From the NCBI GenBank assembly GCA_020431945.1, contig JAGQHH010000340.1, positions 1-8,584 of the forward strand: a stretch of DNA of 8,584 bases, read 5' to 3'. The DNA is from Cyanobacteria bacterium HKST-UBA02 (lineage in GTDB: Bacteria > Cyanobacteriota > Vampirovibrionia > Obscuribacterales > Obscuribacteraceae). Shown here in pieces: positions 1 to 6,166 of this stretch. Below the pieces are notes generated by a model. It saw only the letters and a program-made list of their open reading frames with translations, did not search any database and was not told where the DNA came from. Position 1 is the stretch's first letter. Each line of letters starts with the position of its first letter. The translations under genes and the position numbers were made by a program.

Positions 1-1008
1 GGATCCGCCGACCAGCACCACATCGTTGATCTCGGAGAGGTCCAGTCCGGAATCTTTGATGGCTTGCTCCACCGGACCACGGCAGCGCTCCACGAGCTCT
101 CTGGTGAGATCGTCGAATTTCGCCCGGGACAGTTTCATGTCCAGGTGCTTGGGACCGGTCTCGTTGGCAGTGACGAACGGCAACGAAATCGTCGTCTCGG
201 TAACCGATGAGAGCTCGATCTTGGCTTTCTCTGCCGCCTCGGTGAGACGCTGAAGAGCCTGCGGATCTTTGCGAAGATCGATACCCTCGCTCTTCAAGAA
301 CTCATCGGCAATCCATTCGACCAGACAATGGTCGAAGTCGTCCCCGCCCAGGTGAGTGTCGCCGCTGGTGGATTTCACTTCGAAAACACCTTCACCGACC
401 TCGAGGATCGAGACATCGAAAGTGCCGCCGCCCAGATCGAAAACCAGAATCGTTTCGTCGGTCTTCTTCTCGAGACCATAAGCAAGGGCTGCAGCCGTGG
501 GCTCGTTGATGATCCTGAGAACATCCAGTCCGGCGATGACGCCAGCATTCTTGGTGGACTGCCTCTGGGAATCGTTGAAATATGCCGGCACGGTGATAAC
601 GGCACCAGTGACGGTTTCACCGAGATAGGTCTCGGCGTCCTGTTTGAGCTTGCGAAGCACCATCGCCGAGATCTCCTCGGGCGAATAATCCTTGCCCTGC
701 ATGGTCACCTTGCAGCCTCCGTCCGGTCCCTTGGTGACGCGGTAAGAGGTCTTTTTCATCTCCGATTCCACTTCTTCGAAGCGTCTGCCGATGAAGCGCT
801 TAATCGAATAGATTGTGTTCTGCGGATTGACCACAGCCTGCCGGCGAGCCAGCTGACCAACAAGACGCTCGCCGCTTTTGGAGAAGGCCACCACCGACGG
901 AGTGGTCCTTGCACCTTCGGCGTTGGCGATGACGGTCGGCTGACCGCCTTCCATGACTGCCACGACCGAGTTGGTGGTGCCTAAGTCGATTCCTACTGAT
1001 TTACCCAT
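1..1008 (-). CDS. dnaK: Chaperone DnaK (Hsp70), N-terminal part, cut by window edge
   Basis: Hsp70 chaperone, an ATP-driven cytoplasmic folding machine that works with DnaJ and GrpE. The 336 codons seen cover most of the nucleotide-binding domain; the rest of that domain and the substrate-binding domain lie beyond position 1. Visible motifs are phosphate-1 loop IDLGTTNS (residues 7-14), catalytic Lys70 (SIKRF), [11 protein letters not shown] (140-150), [12 protein letters not shown] (167-178), [10 protein letters not shown] (191-200), GGDDFD (221-226) and VLVGGS at the edge. The ATG at 1008 has a GAGGG ribosome site 7 nt upstream. [20 protein letters not shown] and NPQNT recall cyanobacterial-type DnaK. 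The gene diverges from the OmpA-like gene, and neither grpE nor dnaJ lies within the 7.5 kb on its 5' side. I see no CIRCE operator (TTAGCACTC-N9-GAGTGCTAA) in the 160 bp upstream. Nothing looks broken. Confidence 0.98.
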   Translation of the reverse strand, partial: MGKSVGIDLGTTNSVVAVMEGGQPTVIANAEGARTTPSVVAFSKSGERLVGQLARRQAVVNPQNTIYSIKRFIGRRFEEVESEMKKTSYRVTKGPDGGCKVTMQGKDYSPEEISAMVLRKLKQDAETYLGETVTGAVITVPAYFNDSQRQSTKNAGVIAGLDVLRIINEPTAAALAYGLEKKTDETILVFDLGGGTFDVSILEVGEGVFEVKSTSGDTHLGGDDFDHCLVEWIADEFLKSEGIDLRKDPQALQRLTEAAEKAKIELSSVTETTISLPFVTANETGPKHLDMKLSRAKFDDLTRELVERCRGPVEQAIKDSGLDLSEINDVVLVGGS

Positions 1009-1015
1009 AAGATAA

Positions 1016-1020
1016 CCCTC
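1016..1020 (-). promoter_or_regulatory. Ribosome binding site of dnaK
   Basis: On the minus strand this reads GAGGG, 7 nt before the dnaK ATG. It fixes the start codon, which also matches the usual MGK- N-terminus of DnaK. Confidence 0.8.
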
Positions 1021-1025
1021 GAGTG

Positions 1026-1057
1026 AAGATACTAAGTTTTGCCGTAGGGCATGAAAA
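1026..1057 (-). promoter_or_regulatory. Candidate dnaK promoter
   Basis: Reading toward dnaK there is a TTTTCA hexamer (1057-1052), a 17-bp spacer and TAGTAT (1034-1029). TATCTT (1031-1026) is an alternative -10 in the same place. CGGCAAAAC (1044-1036) sits directly upstream of the -10 region. Each hexamer is only a partial match to sigma-70 consensus. Transcription from here would start about 12-15 nt before the ATG, close to the ribosome site, so the real promoter may lie further up. Confidence 0.3.
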
Positions 1058-1126
1058 TTCGCGGTCTTCAAGCACAGACCCGTCTATTTCTCAATGTATT
1101 CAAGACTGACAGGAGATCGGCAAAAC
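1036..1126. repeat. 9-bp inverted repeat between divergent genes
   Basis: GTTTTGCCG (1036-1044) and its exact reverse complement CGGCAAAAC (1118-1126) are 73 bp apart in the dnaK / ompA-like intergenic region. Read in the direction of the nearer gene, each copy is CGGCAAAAC followed by a TATCTT hexamer, 4 bp later toward dnaK and 2 bp later toward the ompA-like gene. This fits a shared operator or promoter element, but that role is inferred. Confidence 0.5.
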
Positions 1127-1134
1127 GCTATCTT
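1106..1134 (+). promoter_or_regulatory. Candidate sigma-70 promoter of the ompA-like gene
   Basis: CTGACA (1106-1111, five of six matches to TTGACA) is followed by a 17-bp spacer and TATCTT (1129-1134, four of six to TATAAT). A start near 1141 would give a leader of about 28 nt. The spacer carries the CGGCAAAAC motif at 1118-1126. Confidence 0.45.
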
Positions 1135-1168
1135 TCCTTAATCATCTAATGCTGTCATACTTTGCACC

Positions 1169-2419
1169 ATGCTCGAGGCATCCCCAGCAATCAGACGCTC
1201 TTTCCGGCTCCTGCCGGGCTTGCTGGTATTCTGGGCGAGTCCCCTGTTTGCCCAGGATTCTTTACAGGACCCGGCTCAAGTTCCGCCGCCGGCTCCCGGC
1301 ACAGCCCTGCCCACCGGTCTCGTTCCCGGTCCGGCCATTTACAATCCTAAGAGCCCTACGCCAAAAAAAAGCACCGATCCCACCACATCCCTGCGCCTGG
1401 CCCGGGGGATGCGTATCGTTTTTCCCATCCAGGACGGTCTGGATACCAGGTGGAAGAGGGTAGGAGACTACTTTTTCGAGGCCCATATAGACTACTGCGA
1501 CAACCGGGGCTATGCCTTCGACTGGCATATGTCGGCTCCAGCCGGGGTATCCGGCTCCCGCGCCGTGGAGCTGGAAGATCAGAGGGCGGCTCACAAAGTC
1601 AGCCTTTTCTATCCGGACAAAGAATCAGCGACCATGATCGGCTACACGAGCATCGTCAGGATCTCCGACTATCTGTACGGAAAGCTCAAAGCCGGCGAGA
1701 AAGCCAGCTTCGAGACCGACGGTCCTGACAGCCCCCTCGTGCATAAAAAACATACGATGCCTGTGGCTGCCTCCATCGAGCCGGTGGGGGAGGAGATGGT
1801 AGAGATCACCATAGACGGGGTCAAGAAAAAGGTCCGGGCGATCAAAGCCACCACCGATATCGGTTGGAGCTACTGGATCCTGGACAATCCGGCATTTCCG
1901 ATCATGCTCCAGGGCGACGGGCCTTTTCGCTGGAGCGACATAAGCATTTCGTACCGGGACGCCAGCTCAGGAGGCGCCGGCGGCGGTCAGGGTCGCACCA
2001 TGGACGATACCAGCCGCAAAGCCGCGAAAGAAGCCCGAAAAATGATCGATGACCTGGAGAAATCCGGTCAGGCCACCTCTTACCTGATCCTCTTCGACTT
2101 CGATTCGGACAATCTCAGACCACTGAGCAAGAAAATCCTGGACGAACTCGCCGACTATCTGACCGGCAAGCCCGGGCTCAAGCTGCAAGTCGAGGGACAT
2201 ACCTGCAATATAGGCGGCAAGGCTTACAATCTGGATCTCTCGAGAAGAAGAGCCGGGTCCGTGAGGAACTACCTGGTGGATCACTGTCATATCGAAGCCT
2301 CCAGACTCTCATCAGTTGGCTACGGATTCGAGCGACCTTTGAAGAGCAACAGCACCGCCGCCGGCAGACGCAAGAACCGTCGAGTCGTATTTAAAGAAGT
2401 CGGCGAAAACAAGAATTAA
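1169..2419 (+). CDS. Exported OmpA-like peptidoglycan-binding protein with a novel N-terminal domain
   Basis: This 416-residue protein is probably in the periplasm or outer membrane and anchored to peptidoglycan. A signal peptide is visible: basic RRSFR, a hydrophobic core near residues 14-27, and a likely cut after LFA (28/29). A Pro-rich linker (33-65) precedes a domain I do not recognise (about 72-265). A Gly/Ala linker and a charged helix (268-298) lead to the OmpA C-terminal fold (about 302-410), with FDFDSDNL, VEGHTCNIG (341-349), LSRRRAGSV (357-365) and GRRKNRRVVF (399-408). The family motif TD-x10-LSxxRAxxV is intact except that its Asp is Cys346; Arg361 is kept. That Asp normally contacts the diaminopimelate of peptidoglycan. 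The ATG at 1169 is the first start after an in-frame stop at 1139, and it has no clear Shine-Dalgarno. The gene lies 73 bp before the protease gene on the same strand, so co-transcription is possible. Confidence 0.9.
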   Translation: MLEASPAIRRSFRLLPGLLVFWASPLFAQDSLQDPAQVPPPAPGTALPTGLVPGPAIYNPKSPTPKKSTDPTTSLRLARGMRIVFPIQDGLDTRWKRVGDYFFEAHIDYCDNRGYAFDWHMSAPAGVSGSRAVELEDQRAAHKVSLFYPDKESATMIGYTSIVRISDYLYGKLKAGEKASFETDGPDSPLVHKKHTMPVAASIEPVGEEMVEITIDGVKKKVRAIKATTDIGWSYWILDNPAFPIMLQGDGPFRWSDISISYRDASSGGAGGGQGRTMDDTSRKAAKEARKMIDDLEKSGQATSYLILFDFDSDNLRPLSKKILDELADYLTGKPGLKLQVEGHTCNIGGKAYNLDLSRRRAGSVRNYLVDHCHIEASRLSSVGYGFERPLKSNSTAAGRRKNRRVVFKEVGENKN

Positions 2420-2492
2420 CTACGTGGTTTCCCCAATGCCAGGCCAGTCAAAGATACATAAAATATTTCCATTGTTTCTTTGAAATGTCCAA

Positions 2493-4232
2493 ATGACCCC
2501 TCTGAAGCCCGAATTACCAGCAAGCAATAAACTTCTTGCCATGGCGGATATGACCAGTGGCAGTGGCGACGGCAGCGATAGCCTCGGGGACAAGCTCTCC
2601 CGGGAAGTCCATGTGATCGGCGGCGGCATAGTCGAGGGAACCAGAACCAGCCTGGACAGGGCCCTCACCGATCCGATGACCGCCGTCAAGCTCGGCGGCT
2701 CTCTGATCGTCGGCACAGCCCTGACGGCAGCCAGCGGACGCAAAGGTCTGGTGGCCGCCGGAGCGAAGCTGGTCGGTCTCGGTCTTGGTCTGGCTTTCGG
2801 CAAAGAGCTCTTTGATCAGGGCAAAAACATCACCGCAGTTGCCGCCGACACCTGGAACAATCCGGGTAATCTGGCCGCCAACCGGGCCAATATCGCCAGC
2901 CATATGGGTCCTTTCCTGGTGGACTCCGCCATCTACACAGCCGGCGGACTCTCCGGGGTGAAACTCGGACAGAGGTTTCTACCGGCTGCAGGTGAGACAG
3001 CAGCCCTGAGCGGCGGCACCAAGATCCAGGAAAAAATCGATTTCAACCTCCTCGAACAGGGAAAGGGATTCGAGGTCAATCCGGTAAGCCTCACCACCGA
3101 CTCCCCCCTGGGCGCTTCGGTGGCCGCAATCAAGCCCAGCATGGCCCATGTCGAAGCCCTCACCCTTACCGATGGCCGGCTCGGGGGCGGTCACTCCACA
3201 GGTGTGGCCGTGGGCGAAGGGCAGATCGCCGTCAACCGCCACTCGGTCAAAGACGCCATCTCGGTGACAGTCTTCGATGGCACCGGCAATCCGCATCCCG
3301 CCAGGGTCAGCAAGCTCAACCCGGACAAGGAAGTGGACCTGGCCATCCTGCAGCTCGAGAACCCCGAATCATTCAAATCTTTCAGCCCGGCGGCCATGGC
3401 TGAGGCCGTCGCCCTGGATGGTCGCGATATCGCTATTGTCGGGCATCCACTGGGCCAGAGTGAGCTCTTCGTCTCCCCCGGCACGGTCAAGAACCACAGA
3501 GGTCTCAATATTTCTATAGCCGCCAATGTCCATCCCGGAAACAGCGGCTCGGCAGTCATCGATATGTCCGGAAAGCTTTTGGGAATCATGAGAAGCGAAG
3601 GCAGCGCCGGTGTAAACGCCACCCCATCTTCTTATGTCAGGAATCTTCTCGATCTCGGACTCTTCGATCTCGATGCACCCGCCTCAGTCGGATCGGCAAA
3701 GAAGCCAGGACGGACCCTGGCCAGCGCCTATGAAGTGGATGCCCCGGCCGCCCTGAAAGTAGTGGACGGGATCTTCGGCGAGAATGTCAGCCAGGGTGTC
3801 CCCCCGGACTTCTTCCACGCCAAGGTTAGAAGAGCCGGCGATCTGCTCCTCAAGACAGAATACAGCCCCAATACCAGCGAGATAACCGTCACCCCCATAA
3901 CCGTCCACGGCAGGCCGGTCGGCCAGGCGCTCTGGCCCGGCACCGATATTCCAATAAGCAGCTCCCGGCTCAATCTGAAGTTCTCGGACGGTTTCACCAA
4001 AGTCAGCATGAACTCGGTCAATGACCCCACCGGCGCCCTTCTTCACGGGCTCGAGCTTTCCGGCGGGCAGGCGAGCTATCTTTCGATGTTGAAACCGAGC
4101 AGCGCAGGATACAGGTCTATAGCAGGCACGAGCAATCGATTCCAGTCTTTTCTCGCCGGCATCAAGCCCTATGCCTCGGGCGAGCTGGCCGCTCTCGGTC
4201 TCACCGAGGTCGGTGGTCTTCTAGCCCGATAG
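2493..4232 (+). CDS. Trypsin-like (S1C/HtrA- or V8-fold) serine protease without PDZ domain
   Basis: A 579-residue predicted serine endopeptidase. The catalytic region is about residues 218-392. The triad can be read directly: His250 in AVNRHSV, Asp282 in KEVDLAILQLE and Ser351 in HPGNSGSAVID. GNSGSAV resembles V8/glutamyl endopeptidases, whereas HtrA proteins usually have GNSGG. Before it is a glycine- and alanine-rich hydrophobic stretch (about 66-105) and a helical part ending near residue 165. After it are about 180 residues (400-579) matching nothing I know, with no PDZ motif. There is no N-terminal signal peptide, so the location is unclear; the hydrophobic stretch could associate with membrane. 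The ATG at 2493 and another at 2541 (MADMTSG) both lack a Shine-Dalgarno; I keep the longer form. The stop overlaps the convergent EF-hand gene by 12 bp. The fold is sure; substrate and role are not known. Confidence 0.88.
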   Translation: MTPLKPELPASNKLLAMADMTSGSGDGSDSLGDKLSREVHVIGGGIVEGTRTSLDRALTDPMTAVKLGGSLIVGTALTAASGRKGLVAAGAKLVGLGLGLAFGKELFDQGKNITAVAADTWNNPGNLAANRANIASHMGPFLVDSAIYTAGGLSGVKLGQRFLPAAGETAALSGGTKIQEKIDFNLLEQGKGFEVNPVSLTTDSPLGASVAAIKPSMAHVEALTLTDGRLGGGHSTGVAVGEGQIAVNRHSVKDAISVTVFDGTGNPHPARVSKLNPDKEVDLAILQLENPESFKSFSPAAMAEAVALDGRDIAIVGHPLGQSELFVSPGTVKNHRGLNISIAANVHPGNSGSAVIDMSGKLLGIMRSEGSAGVNATPSSYVRNLLDLGLFDLDAPASVGSAKKPGRTLASAYEVDAPAALKVVDGIFGENVSQGVPPDFFHAKVRRAGDLLLKTEYSPNTSEITVTPITVHGRPVGQALWPGTDIPISSSRLNLKFSDGFTKVSMNSVNDPTGALLHGLELSGGQASYLSMLKPSSAGYRSIAGTSNRFQSFLAGIKPYASGELAALGLTEVGGLLAR

Positions 4233-4679
4233 AGGAGGCGGACCGATCTCATCGCCGCCGCCCGGCGCTGCAGCGATGCTGCACCAGGAATGCAACTCTT
4301 TGAGAGTCATCTTGCTGTGCACTAGAAATTGCTCGAGGACTTTGAGGTCAGCCCTTGTTATCCGGGTCTCCTCGCCTTCCTCGTCGTCTGACATATTGAT
4401 GATCGTGTCGAAATACTTGGTTATCAGGCGAAGCATCTCATATTCATCCGTCGTGAAAGACTGTGGATTCATGAGGGCACGCATGACTTCCTCACGATCA
4501 ATCCCATCGTTGTTGGGATCCAGTCGATCGAAATTCTGCTCTAAAAGTAAAATGATGGTTGGACCATCAAGATAGGTTTCCCCATCATCGCTATCTACTT
4601 CGTCTCCCTCACCTTGAAGGAGCCATCTGATGTCGTTGAGCGCAGCCTGCGCGGCCTGATGCCTTCTAACCTGATTCAT
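4221..4679 (-). CDS. Small degenerate EF-hand-like protein
   Basis: An acidic 152-residue protein with no signal peptide or membrane segment. The clearest motif is FDRLDPNNDGIDREEV (50-65), which looks like an EF-hand calcium loop (DxNxDG..E) but has one residue fewer between Gly59 and Ile60 than the usual 12-residue loop. A second, weaker loop follows (SDDEEGEETRITRADL, 97-112). Calcium binding is plausible but unproven. The tail is Gly/Pro-rich. I chose the ATG at 4679, 37 nt after the upstream stop. An in-frame ATG at 4766 would add 29 residues and overlap the DUF1963 gene by 50 bp; neither start has a convincing ribosome site. GC is 47% over 4321-4620 by hand count, against roughly 63-67% in sampled stretches of the protease and DUF1963 genes, so its origin or constraint may differ. 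It probably forms an operon with the DUF1963 gene. Confidence 0.72.
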   Translation of the reverse strand: MNQVRRHQAAQAALNDIRWLLQGEGDEVDSDDGETYLDGPTIILLLEQNFDRLDPNNDGIDREEVMRALMNPQSFTTDEYEMLRLITKYFDTIINMSDDEEGEETRITRADLKVLEQFLVHSKMTLKELHSWCSIAAAPGGGDEIGPPPLSG

Positions 4680-4716
4680 ATTCGACTCGTCTTCTTTGTG
4701 GCTGGTGGTTCTCCGT

Positions 4717-5583
4717 TTAAGCAAGCAATCTGCTTCGGTGATAGACGCCTTCTCTCCAGTCCTCATGCCGGGCGCAAAGCCAGATCTCTCCGTCGGTCAC
4801 GCCCCATTTAGGTTTTTCCCTTATTCTCATTATCGCAAACCAGTCGGCAGCGGAGTCGACCAGATGCCGGTAATGCCTGTCCTCGTGTCGCTCCGGGCTA
4901 TATGAGACCCCGTTTGCATGAAATGCCGCCACGACGCAAGCGTTCTCGCCGGCCCTGCCGAAATCCCCGAAAATCTGTCCCTGTCCGTGTGATTGCTCAT
5001 GAAATGCCTTCACCAGAGCCTCGAACTCGCTTTTCAAAATAGCTGCCGATTCCTCTTTCGGATCGTTCTGCAGGCGGGCGAGAATAGCCCCGCAGGTGCT
5101 TTCCTCGATGGAGGCGGGCAGGATTACCCCTTGCCTTACCCGGGGCCGGCGTCCGGAAGACACAGCCGATGGATCCGGTGCCTCCCCGGAATGCATTACC
5201 CGGAACCAGTCACGGTCTTTTTTTCTACCGGACTTTCTGATCCCGGACAGATCAGGGCTGGCAAATACAAGCAGCCTCCCGGCAGCCGGTCCTCGAGGAC
5301 CTGGAACCGGCATTGCCTCCAGATTCACCTCCACCAGAAGAGAAAGAGGCTCACCCTGCCTGTCGCAAGGCCAGGGCTCCGGCAGGGCCACTCCGGGGTT
5401 TCCCCCCAGTCGAACAGGGCTGTCAGGATCTTCACCCTCGTCGAGGGGGTGCAGAAAGAAGTTACCGGGCTTGCCGGCTTTCAAGAGCCTTTCCAGAATG
5501 CCCCGGCGGGCGTCTTCAGGAATGCCTGCCAGAAGGCTACCGTCGGGCACCAGACTTGAAAGGAGATCCATTGAATCTTGCAT
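4717..5583 (-). CDS. YwqG-like protein (DUF1963)
   Basis: A 288-residue protein, probably cytoplasmic, as no signal or membrane segment is seen. It fits the YwqG/DUF1963 family by its order of landmarks: SPVRLGGNPGVALPEPWP (55-72), like the family's GG-P-LP--WP; PLSLLVEVNLEAMP (79-92), like PL-FLAQINL-ELP; GRLLVFAS (102-109); DWFRVMH (125-131); HGQGQIFGDFG (199-209), in the place of the family's H-LLG-P--IQ; and DWFAIMRI (248-255) followed by WGVTDGEIWLCARHEDW (260-276), like the WGD-G-LYFWI--EDL ending. The biochemical role of the family is not established. The ATG at 5583 (or 5571, residue 5) has no clear ribosome site. The gene is divergent from the PEBP gene, with 43 bp between starts, and lies just upstream of the EF-hand gene on the same strand. 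GC is high (67% over 5101-5160 by hand count). The family call rests on motif pattern only. Confidence 0.8.
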   Translation of the reverse strand: MQDSMDLLSSLVPDGSLLAGIPEDARRGILERLLKAGKPGNFFLHPLDEGEDPDSPVRLGGNPGVALPEPWPCDRQGEPLSLLVEVNLEAMPVPGPRGPAAGRLLVFASPDLSGIRKSGRKKDRDWFRVMHSGEAPDPSAVSSGRRPRVRQGVILPASIEESTCGAILARLQNDPKEESAAILKSEFEALVKAFHEQSHGQGQIFGDFGRAGENACVVAAFHANGVSYSPERHEDRHYRHLVDSAADWFAIMRIREKPKWGVTDGEIWLCARHEDWREGVYHRSRLLA

Positions 5584-5615
5584 CTGTAGAATAGTAGTTC
5601 AAAAGAAGCTGTAAT

Positions 5616-5619
5616 GGAG
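5616..5619 (+). promoter_or_regulatory. Ribosome binding site fixing the PEBP start
   Basis: GGAG lies 7 nt before the ATG at 5627 and only 1 nt before the in-frame TTG at 5621. This favours the ATG as the true start. Confidence 0.75.
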
Positions 5620-5626
5620 ATTGAAA

Positions 5627-6166
5627 ATGAAAGACCGGCTGAAAGCCTTCCTTTTATGCTTGCTTACCCTGCTCGTTCTCGCACCGGCCGCGTTTTGCCA
5701 GAAAAATGAGTTCAAGATCAGCAGCTCGGCGTTCACCGCTGGTGGTGCTATACCCGGACAATTCACCGGTGACGGCAAAGATGTCTCGCCGCCTCTCAGC
5801 TGGAGCGGCATCCCAAAAGGGACACGCTCTCTCGCCCTCACCTGCGAAGACCCGGACGCCCCGGTCGGCACCTGGTTCCACTGGATAGTCTTCAATATTC
5901 CGCCGGGCACCACGCGACTGAAAGAAGGGGTAGCCCCCAGCCCCACCCTTGCCGAAGGCATCACACAAGGCAAGAACGACTTCGACAAGCTCGGCTATAA
6001 CGGTCCCGCCCCGCCGAAAGGTCCCGTTCATCATTATCACTTCAAACTGGTAGCACTGGACGGCAAACTCGACCTCAAGCCTGGCTGCTCGAAGAAAGCA
6101 TATTATGCGGCAATCAAAGGTCACGTCCTGGGCAGCACCGAAGTCGTAGGTACTTATAAGCGCTAA
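5627..6166 (+). CDS. Exported PEBP / YbhB-YbcL family protein
   Basis: A 179-residue phosphatidylethanolamine-binding-protein-like fold of the bacterial YbhB/YbcL (Raf-kinase-inhibitor-like) type; the ligand is usually unknown in bacteria. The signal peptide is MKDRLK plus a Leu-rich core, with a likely cut after AFC near residue 24. AAFC is not a good lipobox because Phe precedes the Cys. The mature part shows FTGDGKDVSPPLSW (46-59), the hallmark DPDAP (75-79), WFHWIVFNIP (83-92), NGPAPPKGPVHHYHFKLVALD (125-145, the ligand-pocket strand, with HHY in place of the usual H-RY) and a C-terminal GTYKR. Its length suits the family with a leader added. The stop interlocks with that of the convergent TPR gene through a shared CTAA. 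It is divergent from the DUF1963 gene. An intact, periplasmic protein is expected. Confidence 0.93.
   Translation: MKDRLKAFLLCLLTLLVLAPAAFCQKNEFKISSSAFTAGGAIPGQFTGDGKDVSPPLSWSGIPKGTRSLALTCEDPDAPVGTWFHWIVFNIPPGTTRLKEGVAPSPTLAEGITQGKNDFDKLGYNGPAPPKGPVHHYHFKLVALDGKLDLKPGCSKKAYYAAIKGHVLGSTEVVGTYKR

Noticed and set aside
1..6. Window begins exactly at GGATCC (BamHI site)
   Set aside because: It could hint at a cloned fragment, but it is in frame within dnaK (Gly-Ser) and one 6-bp site is weak evidence.
328..984. A 218-codon open frame on the plus strand
   Set aside because: It lies wholly antisense to dnaK, whose translation is textbook Hsp70; long antisense frames are expected at this GC.
2465..2486. 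ATTTC ... GAAAT possible hairpin before the protease gene
   Set aside because: Only a 5-bp AT-rich stem with a 12-nt loop and no T-run; too weak to call a terminator or regulator.
5587..5592. TAGAAT as a -10 box for the PEBP gene
   Set aside because: Good -10 match, but no acceptable -35 hexamer 16-18 bp upstream.
4993..5614. Several plus-strand frames of 93-188 codons
   Set aside because: All are antisense to the DUF1963 gene and give low-complexity Pro/Arg/Ser-rich products.
5621..5626. TTG at 5621 as start of the PEBP gene
   Set aside because: GGAG ends only 1 nt before it; the ATG at 5627 has ideal 7-nt spacing.
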